Source: a bacterium
GTDB taxonomy: Bacteria > Krumholzibacteriota > Krumholzibacteriia > JACNKJ01
Direction of reading: 5' to 3'
Assembly (NCBI GenBank): GCA_024231955.1
Contig: JAAEPZ010000033.1
Coordinates: 174,974 to 238,973, forward strand
DNA length: 64,000 nucleotides
Positions 41,535-51,422 of the stretch are shown here, piece by piece (the first letter of the stretch is position 1; every line of letters starts with the position of its first letter). The notes beneath the pieces are model-generated. The model saw nothing but the letters and a program-made list of their open reading frames with translations, was not told the origin of the DNA and made no database searches. The translations under genes and the position numbers were made by a program.

Positions 41535-43670
41535 TTAGCGACTCGACCTCTGAACGGCACAGGCCGCAGGCAGGTAACACTGGTCTAAATAGTCTCGAAC
41601 CATACGGTTAGCACTGAAGCGCCAGGCCATGGTTGCAATCGAATTCTTCATCATCTGCACCCATTCCTGCGGAATCCCCTCACTGTCTCGATCAAAGTAG
41701 ATCGGAACGACGGTGTGCTCCAGCACGGAGAACAGCGCGTCACGGTCCCGCTGATCCTGAATTTCGGGATCCCGATGATGATTCTTGGTCCCGATTGCGA
41801 ACCCGTTGCTGCCATCGTAAGCCTCGGCCCACCATCCATCCAGGATGGAGCAATTCAGGCCGCCGTTCATGACAACCTTCTCGCCGCTGGTGCCGCTGGC
41901 CTCAAGGGGGCGTCTTGGCGTATTCAGCCAGATATCGACCCCCTGGACCATATGACGGGCCACATTGATGTCGTAGTCCTCCAGAATGACCATCCGCCCC
42001 CTGAAGGGCTCCTCGCGACTGAGCTGGAACAGGCTCTGCAGAACATCCTTGCCGGGCTCATCAGCCGGGTGCGCCTTGCCGGCGAACACGAACTGAACCG
42101 GGTACCCGATGTTGTTGAAGAACTTCGTCAGCCGCTCCATATCGCCCAGCAGAAGATCCGCCCTCTTATATGTGGCAAACCGACGGGCGAAACCGATCGT
42201 CAGCGCCTGGCTGGAGAGGAAACGGGACACATCCGCCACGGTCTCCTTGCCCTCCTTCCGGCGGGTGGCCTGGGTGACCAGACGGCGGCGCGCGAAGCTG
42301 ATCAGGCGCGACTTGAGCAACTGATGCGCTTCCCACAGCTCCGACGGATTGATGTCGTGAATGCCGAGCCAGGTTTCCGGGTCGTGGATCTTGTCCCGCC
42401 ACTGATGCCCGAGACGAGCATCGAACAGCTGGGCCACCGACGGCGCCATCCAGGTGGGCACATGCACGCCATTGGTGATGTGACCGATCGGCACCTCGTG
42501 CTCGGCGCGGTCCGGCCAGAGCCGATTCCACATCCGACGGCTGACCCGTCCGTGCAGACCCGACACGCCGTTGACCGTATTCACCGATCGCAAGGCAAAG
42601 GTGGTCATGCAGAACTGTTCAGCCTGATTGCCGGGATGAATCCGACCGATATCGATAATCTCATCGATTGAGCGACCAACCCTCTTCGCCAGTGGCGAAA
42701 GGGTCTGCTTCACCAGAGCGGGATCGAACCGGTCGTGCCCCGCCTCCACCGGAGTGTGAGTGGTGAACACGGACATCTGCGACACCTCGCGGCGCGCTTC
42801 GTCCCAGTCCAGACCGTCCCGCTCCATGAGGCAGCGCGCATGCTCCAGCAGGGCAAAGGTGCTGTGCCCCTCGTTCAGGTGCAGAGCGCCGGGCTCGATA
42901 TTCAGCGCCGCCAGGGCGCGCAAGCCGCCTACCCCCAGGAGCAGCTCCTGTCGGATACGGGTCTTGCGGTCACCGCCGTAGAGCGTGGCTGTGAGCTCGC
43001 GGTCGAACTCGTTGTTCTCCTCGACATTGGAGTCGAGCAGGATCATCGTACAGCGACCGACCTCGGCTCGCCACACACCGGCATGGATCACCCCCTCCTC
43101 GGTCTCGATCGCGATCTTGAGCCACTCCTTGTCCTCTGTGCGCACCCGCTCCATGGGCAGATGCTCGAGGTCGGTGTGGCCGTAGGCCTCACGCTGCCGC
43201 CCCTCGCTGTCGAGATACTGGCGGAAGTAACCGTGGAAATAGAGCAGTCCGATACCGACCAGGGGCACGCCCAGATCGGAGGCACTCTTGATATGATCGC
43301 CCGCGAGGATACCCAGGCCGCCCGAATAGATCGGCAGCGACTCGTGCAGACCGAATTCGGCGCTGAAATAGGCAACCGGCTGATTCATCAGCGAACTCGG
43401 TCCACCGAGGTCCGTCAAACGCGGAGCCTTGGTATATTCCTGGAGACGATTGAACGCATAGTTAATGCGACTGTCGATCGCCATCTCTTCGGCCCTGGGC
43501 ACAAGCTCCCACTCCTCGAAATGTTCGAGGAAAGCCAGGGGACTGTGATGCACGCCGCGCCACCGGACGGGATTGAGATCCCGATAGATGGCAATCACCT
43601 CAGGGTGCCAGGTCCACCAAAGATTGCGAGACAGTTTACGTAGTTTTTCGACATAGCTTTTTTGAGACAT
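41535..43670 (-). CDS. glgP: Alpha-glucan phosphorylase
   Basis: 711 residues of the short bacterial glycogen/starch phosphorylase subfamily: NLWWTWHPEV near the N-terminus, AYFSAEFGLHESLPIYSGGLGILAGDH, LHLNEGHSTFALLE, FTTHTPVEAGHDRF, IGFARRFATYKRADLL and the PLP region EASGTSGEKVVMNGGLNCSILDGWW. The Lys of SGEK is the PLP Lys; the usual Met in SGMK is Glu here. It releases glucose-1-phosphate from stored glucan. Start at 43670 (MSQKSY) is where homology begins; an in-frame ATG at 43733 would add 21 unsupported residues. Confidence 0.93.
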   Translation of the reverse strand: MSQKSYVEKLRKLSRNLWWTWHPEVIAIYRDLNPVRWRGVHHSPLAFLEHFEEWELVPRAEEMAIDSRINYAFNRLQEYTKAPRLTDLGGPSSLMNQPVAYFSAEFGLHESLPIYSGGLGILAGDHIKSASDLGVPLVGIGLLYFHGYFRQYLDSEGRQREAYGHTDLEHLPMERVRTEDKEWLKIAIETEEGVIHAGVWRAEVGRCTMILLDSNVEENNEFDRELTATLYGGDRKTRIRQELLLGVGGLRALAALNIEPGALHLNEGHSTFALLEHARCLMERDGLDWDEARREVSQMSVFTTHTPVEAGHDRFDPALVKQTLSPLAKRVGRSIDEIIDIGRIHPGNQAEQFCMTTFALRSVNTVNGVSGLHGRVSRRMWNRLWPDRAEHEVPIGHITNGVHVPTWMAPSVAQLFDARLGHQWRDKIHDPETWLGIHDINPSELWEAHQLLKSRLISFARRRLVTQATRRKEGKETVADVSRFLSSQALTIGFARRFATYKRADLLLGDMERLTKFFNNIGYPVQFVFAGKAHPADEPGKDVLQSLFQLSREEPFRGRMVILEDYDINVARHMVQGVDIWLNTPRRPLEASGTSGEKVVMNGGLNCSILDGWWAEAYDGSNGFAIGTKNHHRDPEIQDQRDRDALFSVLEHTVVPIYFDRDSEGIPQEWVQMMKNSIATMAWRFSANRMVRDYLDQCYLPAACAVQRSSR

Positions 43671-44023
43671 AGCCGGTGAATAGCACGTCTCATGCCACCT
43701 GTCAACGCTCGACCGCCATATGGAACTGCCCACCCGAGAACTGTTTACGGAAGCGAACCGAATTCCGCCTTAACCCTTGCCTATTCCCGAATAGCGGACA
43801 ATCGAATTGAAATTCGATTCAGCGAAATGACAAAATCCGGCTGCTTGGATCACCCATTCCCACCGGGTGGATCCGCCATCCGGCCTGAGTTTCTCCCCCA
43901 AATGGTAAACTCGATTCCACCGGCTGGTCAAAAAAGACCCCTCACTCCAGCAGATCGGCGGAATGAGGGGATATTTTTCATGAGCTGTGGGGGAGAGTCT
44001 CTGCAGCTCACCCCCCACTCCGG
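43671..44023. other. Interval without genes
   Basis: Upstream region of the phosphorylase gene and downstream region of the protease gene. Only the terminator at 43931-43970 was recognised. Confidence 0.5.
43931..43970 (-). terminator. Terminator of the subtilisin-like protease gene
   Basis: CCCCTCACTCC (43938-43948) and GGAATGAGGGG (43960-43970) pair with one mismatch; on the minus strand the stem is followed by TCTTTTTT. Confidence 0.82.
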
Positions 44024-46639
44024 TCAGCGGATCAGAACCAGTCTCCGGGTGTCGGTGGCTCCATTGGCCCTCAGTTTGACGAAGTAGACGCCGCTGGCGA
44101 CGGCCTCGTTCCGGTCATCCTTGCCGAACCAGTCCACCTCACGCTCACCATGCTCCAGGTAGCCGTCGAACAGCTCGGCGACCTGACGGCCGGCGACATC
44201 GTAGACCACTATCTGCGTCTCGCCGGCCGCGGACAGCGTGAAGCGGATCGTGGTTTTCGGGTTGAACGGATTGGGGAAGGCGCCCAGGATCCTGTCCACG
44301 GCGGGGGCCGGGCCGACCTCTATCGTCTGCCGCTGCAGCAGCACCCAACCGGCAGCGGAGTTGTAGGAGAGCGAGTAGATGAATTCGCCCCCATCGACCA
44401 GGGAGGGGTCGCGATCCACCGCCTGGAAGCCACGTTCGCTATGCACCGCAACCTCGACCTCACGCGCCACGGCCGAGTCCACATGCACGGCTTCAAGGCG
44501 GAAGTCGGCGGATGAGGCGGGCTCGGAGACATCCCACTCCAGAGTCACGACCCCCTCGCCCGATTCGGAATGGAAGCTGGTCATCAGGGAGGGGACGGAC
44601 TCGAATCCGCAGACGGCTGTAAGGCCGTAGCCCTGCGGTCCCATGGGGACGTTGTTGCCGACGATGCGGATCGTCCAGTCGCCGATGGCGGGCGTTTCGA
44701 TGACCACCCGCTCGATCATGTTGAGCGGATCGGGCTGGCCGCCGGTGACGGCAACCCCGGCGGCGGTATCGAACCAGTTGCCGTAATAGGTGCCCGTTGG
44801 CCCCTCAACGATCAGATGGAGGTCATTGACCACCACATCATCCGCCAGTTCGATGCCGGGATAATCGGTGAACGCCATGGTGATCTTCAGGGTCTCGGTG
44901 TCGTCGACGATCGAGAAATTATACAGATCCTCGCCACCCGCCTCCAAGCCATCGGCGTTGCGGACATCCCAGACCCGAAGCTGACGGGTCTCACCAGCGA
45001 AGTAAAGACCCTCGTCGAGTGCGATAGCCCCCCACCCCTCAAGGTTGTTGGGATAATGAGAGGGATCTAATGCCGCATCATAGCAGGTGAGATATGGCGG
45101 CCAGTTCCCGATGGGCAAGCTATCCATCTCAAAGGATGAATTGATCAATACTGCCCGCATCAGCGCACCAGATGGGGTGAAGCCATCTCCTTGAGTCTTT
45201 ATTCCGCTTGGATAGAAACCCTCAATGAAGTATTGCCGCGCCAGTGCTCCCGTAGCAGCTACCGCCGGACAGGCCATTGAGGTGCCGGTCGATGATCTCG
45301 TAGTGCAGAAATAGCTCCTGCTCGCACTGTCAATACGGTAACCGGGGGCATAGAGATCGGGCTTGCGACGTCCATCTGCAGTTGGTCCCATCCCGCCGGA
45401 TTGGCGACTATCGGTATGGACAACTGGAGGATTCGAGTAAAAATCTCCAACCAGTTTGCCGTTGCCCACCGCCAGAGAGTTTTTAGCATTTTCCGGGGAG
45501 GACAGACATTCTCCATTAATGGTGGCGACCAGTACAAAATCGTCCTCATAATCCCAGCTGAACTGGTCGATATCGACGCACATATTGAGGTAGTCCAGAT
45601 TCACCCCATATGATCCCCAGGAGTTGCTGTGGATATGGGCACCACTCTCATGGTGGAGCATCAGGTCATTGTAATAATCGTAAATTGTGAGATCGGGATT
45701 ATATTTAGATGAGGAGATCCGTGCCCGATAGGCCAGCGAGCGGAGTAGAGTATCCGCCGGCGACGCCTCCAGGTGATAACCGTTACCGACCAGGATACCA
45801 GCAGTGTGGGTGCCATGACTGGAACTGGAACTGGAATCGAAATATGCACCCAGGAACTGAACCTTACGATGATCGGGGCCTATGGGGTCACCCTCGGGAT
45901 CATAGAACCAGCATTCATTCCAGCTGAAACCGCTGTCGATGTGCCCTAGGATTTGCCCCTCACCGTGAATTCCCCGTTCCCAGAACGGTTGGTAATTCGG
46001 AATGTGGCTCTGGCAGGCCCAGTTGATGTCGTCATTGCGATCAGTGGCGAAACCCGGTTCGGCGATCCACAGGAGTCCCGGCAACTGAGCAAGCTGTTCA
46101 ACGGCTTCGGCTTCAATACTGATGCCGATCCTGCTCTGCTGCCCAACCTGCGTAGTCGCCCTGACAACTCCTCCTATGGAGCTGATACGATCCACCAGAT
46201 CGACCAGCCCGCTCCCCTGCACGAACGACAACACCAGCCGCTTCTCGCCGCTCCGCTCCATGCCGGGTTCGATCTTCCAGGCGGAGTCGTACTCGCGGAT
46301 CATATCAACGCCCGGCAGCGCGGCCAGCTCCGCCGCGACCTCGGCCGTGGCGCGAACGAGATAGCTGTTGGAGTGGATGAAGGCGATGATCATACCGCCC
46401 GTCCCCTCCACCGCGTCGCGTTCGGTCCTGGCCGGGCACTCGGTGAAGTGGAGCAGCCAGATCGCCCGCTCGTGACGGTCCAGAGTCAGCTCCGCGCGAT
46501 CCCCCAGCGCCTTGCCGACGGCCTGGGCGTCCAACGTCGCGTTGCGCAGGTAGACTTTACCGGCATCCTTGGCCGGAACAGGCACAACCGCGAGGATCAT
46601 GATCAGTGTCAGTATGGTGATTCTGCTTTTCCACACCAT
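44024..46639 (-). CDS. Secreted subtilisin-like serine protease (S8) with FlgD-like C-terminal domain
   Basis: 871 residues. Signal peptide (ILTLIMILAVVPVPA), a propeptide-like region to about residue 195, then an S8 domain with Asp235 in GHIDSGF, His275 in HGTHTAG and Ser454 in GTSMACPAVA. A P/jelly-roll-like domain follows (TLKITMAFTDYPG, DWTIRIVGNN), and the C-terminus has FPNPFNPKTTIRF, VYDVAGRQVAEL, VDWFGKDD and SGVYFVKLRANG. GGAGG precedes the ATG at 46639. It lies 13 bp after the VOC gene, so they may share a transcript. It probably degrades proteins outside the cell. Confidence 0.93.
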   Translation of the reverse strand: MVWKSRITILTLIMILAVVPVPAKDAGKVYLRNATLDAQAVGKALGDRAELTLDRHERAIWLLHFTECPARTERDAVEGTGGMIIAFIHSNSYLVRATAEVAAELAALPGVDMIREYDSAWKIEPGMERSGEKRLVLSFVQGSGLVDLVDRISSIGGVVRATTQVGQQSRIGISIEAEAVEQLAQLPGLLWIAEPGFATDRNDDINWACQSHIPNYQPFWERGIHGEGQILGHIDSGFSWNECWFYDPEGDPIGPDHRKVQFLGAYFDSSSSSSHGTHTAGILVGNGYHLEASPADTLLRSLAYRARISSSKYNPDLTIYDYYNDLMLHHESGAHIHSNSWGSYGVNLDYLNMCVDIDQFSWDYEDDFVLVATINGECLSSPENAKNSLAVGNGKLVGDFYSNPPVVHTDSRQSGGMGPTADGRRKPDLYAPGYRIDSASRSYFCTTRSSTGTSMACPAVAATGALARQYFIEGFYPSGIKTQGDGFTPSGALMRAVLINSSFEMDSLPIGNWPPYLTCYDAALDPSHYPNNLEGWGAIALDEGLYFAGETRQLRVWDVRNADGLEAGGEDLYNFSIVDDTETLKITMAFTDYPGIELADDVVVNDLHLIVEGPTGTYYGNWFDTAAGVAVTGGQPDPLNMIERVVIETPAIGDWTIRIVGNNVPMGPQGYGLTAVCGFESVPSLMTSFHSESGEGVVTLEWDVSEPASSADFRLEAVHVDSAVAREVEVAVHSERGFQAVDRDPSLVDGGEFIYSLSYNSAAGWVLLQRQTIEVGPAPAVDRILGAFPNPFNPKTTIRFTLSAAGETQIVVYDVAGRQVAELFDGYLEHGEREVDWFGKDDRNEAVASGVYFVKLRANGATDTRRLVLIR

Positions 46640-46652
46640 GGCGGCCTCCAAC

Positions 46653-47003
46653 CTAATTAGTACCTGTCTTGAAAAAACTGATGAGGTTGCCCTCGGGATC
46701 CTTGACGTGCATGAAGATCGCCGCATCGGTCAGCTCCTCACGCACCAGCTCCACACCCCGCTCCGCCAGGATGGAGCGCACCGATACCGGATCGTCTATC
46801 TCGACGTCCAGAAATGTCGCGTTGCCCGTGGGGGCATCCCATGCTTCCGGATCGGTGGCCAGCAGGCCGATGGTGATCCCCCCCGTATCCAGATAGCAAT
46901 ATGTAGGCCCCTCGTCGGTGACCTCCCACCCCAGCGATCTGGAGTAGAATTGCCTCATCTTCTTCAGATTGCGGCAGCGAAACGTGATACTGATTGCGCG
47001 CAT
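46653..47003 (-). CDS. VOC family (glyoxalase/bleomycin-resistance-like) protein
   Basis: 116 residues with two beta-alpha-beta-beta-beta modules: ISITFRCRNLKKMRQFYSRS with LGWEVTDEG, then ATFLDVEIDDPVSVRSILAE, ELVREELTDAAIFMHVKDPE and GNLISFF. The C-terminal H-V-K-DPEGN matches the metal and substrate loop of the family, but the first metal ligand position (ISITFR) lacks His, so catalysis is uncertain. It may be a small-molecule binding protein. It is close upstream of the S8 protease gene on the same strand. Confidence 0.85.
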   Translation of the reverse strand: MRAISITFRCRNLKKMRQFYSRSLGWEVTDEGPTYCYLDTGGITIGLLATDPEAWDAPTGNATFLDVEIDDPVSVRSILAERGVELVREELTDAAIFMHVKDPEGNLISFFKTGTN

Positions 47004-47074
47004 GAAAACCCTTCCATTACCGGTACACGGGGAGCTAAACGGAGAACCGGCCTGAAGTCAAGCCGGTGACCCAT

Positions 47075-49093
47075 CTACTTTAACAGAACAGCCCGGAGAA
47101 TCCGACCATGTTCTCCCCATTCACCCACCGCATTGAGGGCGATCATGTACACTCCGGCCGGGAGGGAGCGGCCCCGCTCATCCTCCGCGACCCAGTTCAC
47201 CTCGGTTGTCCCCCTGTGCAGCCGACCCAGATTGCGCGAATCCAGCAGCCGCCCGGTCGAATCATAGACCCGCAGGGAGACTCTGGCGGCCCCCTCCAGC
47301 TCGATGCTGACCGTGGTCCGCGGGTTGAAGGGGTTGGGATGCAGACTCGCGGCCAGCGGCGGAGGCGGCGGCTCCTCCATACGGGACGGATACAACTCGC
47401 ACACGGTGACCTCGTTTCCCTCCGGCGTCACAACCGTCAGGCGGTAGCAGGCGCCCCAGATCTCAGCTCGCGTTGCCGGTTCATGGGTCAGACCGTAAAC
47501 CCAGTGGCCACCGATCAGACCCTCCGGCGCAACCGGCGTCTCGTTGATCAACAGGGGTCCCCCCCCCGACGCACTCCGCAGCCTGGCGATAACCTCGCGG
47601 TTCGACATAATCCCCTGCCCGTCGTCTCCGCGCCGCGCCGCGCGGACGTCGCTCTTCTCCCCTGGACAGAGATAGACTCGGAAGGGGAGATCATCGGTGC
47701 AGGTCCAGCTCAACTCCACCCGCGGAGGAGCCGAATCCCACATCACGGCCGTCCCCTCGACCGCGCAGGTCTCCTCAATCGCGGTGAGCACGCCCCCCTC
47801 GATGGCGAAGGCCTTGCCGCCCACACCGCTCAACGACTGGGTGCCGGCCAGCACGTCGGCGCAGCCGGAGCCCGAGAGATCCCCGCTCCCCCGCACGGTG
47901 TACAGGCGGTGCCCTGTGTCGAACTCCCAGATCAGATCGCCGTCGCGACCATTATAGAGGTATACCTTCTTGTCGAAGGAGCCGGCGATGACCTCGTCCA
48001 GCCCGTCGCCGTTGACGTCGGCGAGACGATCCACGGCCCAGCAGTCGCCGCCGTTGATGGTGCCGGCCCAACTCTCCCAGATCAGTTGACCGTCGGCGCC
48101 GCTGATCACCCGCACGGCCCTCTCGAAGGAGCCGATGGCCACGTCGCGGATGCCGTCGCCGTTGATGTCGGTGATGTCGACCAGCCGCATGACGCTCTGG
48201 TAAGTGCCGTTATCAAAAGTCCAGCGGACGATCCCCGTGGCCGAGTCCAGACACTTCACCTGATCGTTGTTGGCCCAGTTGCCGATGACGACATCCTCGA
48301 GGCCATCGCCCGTGATGTCATCGATCAGGCAGGCGGCGTGATTACTGTCCCCCGTGTCGCGGCTCCAGATCACCGAGGCCGCGCCGGAACCGGCGCCCGA
48401 GACGCAGAAGACCCGGTGCTCGTAATCGCTGCCGCAGAACAGGATATCCTGCACGCCGTCGTCGTTGCAGTCGGGGAGCGGGAGGGCGAGCATGAGCGCG
48501 TCGGTCGAGGCGAGGAAACGCCAGATAATGTTGCCCGTGGCGCCGTCGAGCAGATAACCCCGGTCGTTGTCGCTGCCCACGGCGCAGACCACCTCAGGGT
48601 GTCCGTCGCCGGTGCGGTCGGCGATGGCGGCGACCGAGTAGACCCAGCCGTCGGCGGGCTCGTCGAAGGTGTCGAAGGTCCAGAGCAGGTCGCCGGTGCG
48701 GCCGTTGACGGCGTGCACCGAGCAGTTGCCCCAGGCGGTGGCGACAAGGACATCGGGGAAACCGTCGCCCGAGAGATCGTCGGCGCGGGCTAGGCAGTTG
48801 TCGCCCCAGCCGCCGCCGTTGCTGACCCCGCTCTCGGGTCGGCAGGACCAGATCAGCGCGCCGTCGGCACCCGCAATGCAGTTGAGATGATCGCCGGATG
48901 CACCGGCGTCATAGGTCTCGATGACCACGTCGGGCACACCATCGCCGTCGATATCGGGCAGGGTGACGAAACTGTGGATATCCTCGATCCCCTGGAACTG
49001 CCAGAGCTGATCCCCGGCATCGGCGAACGCCTGCGGGGTGGAGAGAAGAACCAGGACGGGCAAAAAGGAGATTACTCTGAAAGACAATCGCAT
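47075..49093 (-). CDS. Secreted FG-GAP/VCBS beta-propeller protein with FlgD-like C-terminal domain
   Basis: 672 residues. Signal peptide (FLPVLVLLSTPQAFA), then repeated D-x-DGDGxxD calcium-type motifs of FG-GAP/integrin-like blades: VTLPDIDGDGVPDVVIET, ADDLSGDGFPDVLVATAWG, LPLPDCNDDGVQDILFCG, ITDINGDGIRDVAIG and LADVNGDGLDEVIAGS, some combined with PQQ-like strands. The C-terminus carries HPNPFNPRTTVSIEL, VYDSTGRLLDS and LPAGVYMIALN. GGGAGGTCGTC precedes the ATG at 49093. Calcium-stabilised surface propeller; ligand unknown. Confidence 0.9.
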   Translation of the reverse strand: MRLSFRVISFLPVLVLLSTPQAFADAGDQLWQFQGIEDIHSFVTLPDIDGDGVPDVVIETYDAGASGDHLNCIAGADGALIWSCRPESGVSNGGGWGDNCLARADDLSGDGFPDVLVATAWGNCSVHAVNGRTGDLLWTFDTFDEPADGWVYSVAAIADRTGDGHPEVVCAVGSDNDRGYLLDGATGNIIWRFLASTDALMLALPLPDCNDDGVQDILFCGSDYEHRVFCVSGAGSGAASVIWSRDTGDSNHAACLIDDITGDGLEDVVIGNWANNDQVKCLDSATGIVRWTFDNGTYQSVMRLVDITDINGDGIRDVAIGSFERAVRVISGADGQLIWESWAGTINGGDCWAVDRLADVNGDGLDEVIAGSFDKKVYLYNGRDGDLIWEFDTGHRLYTVRGSGDLSGSGCADVLAGTQSLSGVGGKAFAIEGGVLTAIEETCAVEGTAVMWDSAPPRVELSWTCTDDLPFRVYLCPGEKSDVRAARRGDDGQGIMSNREVIARLRSASGGGPLLINETPVAPEGLIGGHWVYGLTHEPATRAEIWGACYRLTVVTPEGNEVTVCELYPSRMEEPPPPPLAASLHPNPFNPRTTVSIELEGAARVSLRVYDSTGRLLDSRNLGRLHRGTTEVNWVAEDERGRSLPAGVYMIALNAVGEWGEHGRILRAVLLK

Positions 49094-49329
49094 GACGACC
49101 TCCCGGTGAATATCCAATAAGTGTACACCAGGCATGCGGTGCCCGACAAGCGCGCGGAGCCCGCTGGGCGGCCTCGGCGCCCCGGGTTGACGACCTCCTG
49201 AAGCGGTTCATCCCCGATCTGACGCCGTTGGTCGCCCGACATTAGAACCCTCCCCCCGTACGACCTACAATCCCCGTGACAGAGACAGCGTTGCGACCCG
49301 TTGCGGGCCGCCCAAACCAGGAGGAGATC

Positions 49330-50583
49330 GTGCCCGTCACCCATCCGCGCAAATCGCTCTTCGCCAGCATTGCCGTCTCGCTGACCATGCTGCTCCTGCT
49401 CACGACCTTCATCATGGCCCGCAACATGAATGACCCGGTGCTCATGGTCACCGGCGGCATCTGGACCCTCTTCCTGGCGACGATCACCTTCCTGATCCTC
49501 CGCACCGGCAAGGTCTCCCGCTACCGGAGCATCTTCTTCGTCATCTACGCCGTATCGTTCGTGATCGTGTTCATCTCCGATCTCATCAGTACACGCGGTT
49601 CCATGGCTCTGACGCAGGATATCATCGAGGCCAATCAGACGCCGCTCTGCCCGGTGGCGATACCGCAGCTCATCCTGCCGGCGATATTCCGCGGCCTGCT
49701 GATCTTCCCCACCCAGATCGTCAACGGACACTACGGCGGCTTCTGGGCGATCCTCGCCATGTGGGTGGTGGGCATCCTGGTGCTGGGGCGCGGCTGGTGC
49801 AGTTGGGGCTGCTTCTACGGCGGCATCGACGAGGGCTTCACCAAGATCCTCCGGCGACCGTTGATCCCGACCGGCAATCTCCCCCCGCAGCTCCGCTATC
49901 TCCCCCACGCGGTGCTGTTTCTGGTCGTGGTCCTCTCGTTCCTGGCCCTGGAGCCGATCTACTGCTCCTGGCTCTGCCCGCTTAAGCTGGTGACCGAGTA
50001 TCCGGCGGTGGACACACCCGGGGCCTACCTGCAGGCGGTGATCTTCATCACCCTCGGCATGGGTCTGCTGATCATCCTGCCGCTGCTTACCGGCAAACGC
50101 ACCCATTGCGCACTCTTCTGCCCCCTGGGGGCGATGAACTCGCTGGCGTCGCCGATCAACCCGTACCGCGTGCGGATCGACGCCGCGACCTGTGTCGCTT
50201 GCGGGCGGTGCAAGGGGGCGTGTCCGACCTTCTCCATTACGGATGCATCGCTGGGTCGGCACAGAGTCGAGAGCACCTGCACCCGCTGCGGCGCCTGCAT
50301 GGACGCCTGCCCCAGGGGTGCGATCAGCTACGGTCTGGTGGGGATAACCCGCGCTGCGGACAAGCAACCCGCCGCTGAACCGTCGCGCCTGAAGCGGATC
50401 CTCGGCTGGTTGCCCCGCACGGTGCGGGAGCTACTTGAGGCCCGCACCCTGTTTGTCTTCACGGCAATCCTGTTCGGGGCCATCCTCTCGGGCAGCTTCG
50501 TCCCCCAGGCCATGCAGCATGTCTACCTGCTCATCAAAGGCGGTATGCCGCTGCTGGGCCTGATCGGTCTGGAGGTCTTCTGA
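49330..50583 (+). CDS. NapH/CcoG-like membrane 4Fe-4S ferredoxin
   Basis: 417 residues, seven or so hydrophobic helices and four Cys-rich sites: GRGWCSWGCFYGG, YCSWLCPLKLV, HCALFCPLGAMNS, then two classical [4Fe-4S] motifs CVACGRCKGACP and CTRCGACMDACP. This is the layout of NapH/RdxA-type quinol-linked electron-transfer proteins. It likely passes electrons from the quinone pool to a periplasmic or membrane acceptor. GTG at 49330 is chosen for the AGGAGGAG before it. It starts a tightly packed operon running to 53849. Confidence 0.88.
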   Translation: MPVTHPRKSLFASIAVSLTMLLLLTTFIMARNMNDPVLMVTGGIWTLFLATITFLILRTGKVSRYRSIFFVIYAVSFVIVFISDLISTRGSMALTQDIIEANQTPLCPVAIPQLILPAIFRGLLIFPTQIVNGHYGGFWAILAMWVVGILVLGRGWCSWGCFYGGIDEGFTKILRRPLIPTGNLPPQLRYLPHAVLFLVVVLSFLALEPIYCSWLCPLKLVTEYPAVDTPGAYLQAVIFITLGMGLLIILPLLTGKRTHCALFCPLGAMNSLASPINPYRVRIDAATCVACGRCKGACPTFSITDASLGRHRVESTCTRCGACMDACPRGAISYGLVGITRAADKQPAAEPSRLKRILGWLPRTVRELLEARTLFVFTAILFGAILSGSFVPQAMQHVYLLIKGGMPLLGLIGLEVF

Positions 50584-50738
50584 TGATGATTCGCACGATC
50601 CTGCGCTATGCCCGCCAAGCGGTCGTACTGCTCTGGGCCCTGCTGCTGACCTGGCTGGTCCCGGTTTTCTTCATGAACTACGGCGGGTCGTGGCTGCACA
50701 AACTCGCCGAGATTTTCCCACTCACCTACCCCAAATAG
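50583..50738 (+). CDS. Single-span membrane protein, 51 aa
   Basis: The ATG overlaps the stop of the membrane ferredoxin gene by one base (TGATG), so translation is coupled. The sequence MMIRTILRYARQAVVLLWAL followed by LLTWLVPVFFMNYGG has one helix and ends LHKLAEIFPLTYPK. AGGAGG for the next gene overlaps its stop. Its position, directly after the membrane Fe-S protein, recalls small assembly or subunit proteins such as those accompanying cytochrome or quinol-oxidase maturation factors. No family is recognised. Confidence 0.8.
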   Translation: MMIRTILRYARQAVVLLWALLLTWLVPVFFMNYGGSWLHKLAEIFPLTYPK

Positions 50739-50746
50739 GAGGCATC

Positions 50747-51415
50747 ATGTACAAGTCCATTCTTCTCATCCTGCTCATTGGAGCCATCACCATGTTCGGC
50801 GGTCAGGTACTGGCCGACGCCGCTGCGATCGCAGACGACGAGGCGCGACTCGCCGAGAACCCCGACGACATCGATCTGCTGCTGTCGGTGGGCAAACACT
50901 ATCTGGAGGCCGCCCGGCGCGGTGAAAAGGGCGCCACGAAAATGGCGAACAAACTTCTCGGCCACGCCATCGATCTTGAACCCGACAATCCCCGCGCCCT
51001 GCTGCTGGCCGGCGGCGCCCTGATCATCAAGGGTCGCGACGCTACACTGCCGATGATGAAGATGAAGCACGTCAACGCCGGTCTTGAACTGCTCGATCAG
51101 GTGGTTGCATTGCAGCCCGATGATTTCGCTGCACGCTTCCAGCGGGCGAACAACTGCGCCAACCTGCCCGGCATCTTCAACCGCTCGGGTACCGCCGTGG
51201 AGGATTTCCGCTATCTGCTCGGCATGGCCAGGCAGGCGCCCGAGGCCGTCGCTCCCGGCTATGTGACCCATATCAAGCTGTCGCTCGCCAAGGTCCTGCA
51301 CAACCGCGGCGAAAAGGATCAGGCGCAGACGTTGCTGACGGAGCTGATCGAGTCGCCCCCCACGGAGGATGCCGTGGAGCGCGCCAGGCAGCTTCAAACC
51401 AAACTGAAAGGGTAA
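50747..51415 (+). CDS. Exported TPR-like protein
   Basis: 222 residues. Signal peptide (YKSILLILLIGAITMFGGQVLA), then helical repeats with the TPR spacing: RLAENPDDIDLLLSVGKHYL, LLGHAIDLEPDNPRALLLAG, DQVVALQPDDFAARFQRANN and LSLAKVLHNRGEKDQAQTLL. It is periplasmic by its signal and probably a scaffold for the neighbouring membrane proteins. AGGAGGCATC precedes the ATG, and the gaps to its neighbours are only 8 and 7 bp. Confidence 0.85.
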   Translation: MYKSILLILLIGAITMFGGQVLADAAAIADDEARLAENPDDIDLLLSVGKHYLEAARRGEKGATKMANKLLGHAIDLEPDNPRALLLAGGALIIKGRDATLPMMKMKHVNAGLELLDQVVALQPDDFAARFQRANNCANLPGIFNRSGTAVEDFRYLLGMARQAPEAVAPGYVTHIKLSLAKVLHNRGEKDQAQTLLTELIESPPTEDAVERARQLQTKLKG

Positions 51416-51422
51416 GTCGGGG

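Noticed and set aside
44585..44650. GGACTCGAATCC-like stretch considered as a tRNA T-loop
   Set aside because: It lies within the coding frame of the protease and no cloverleaf can be drawn around it.
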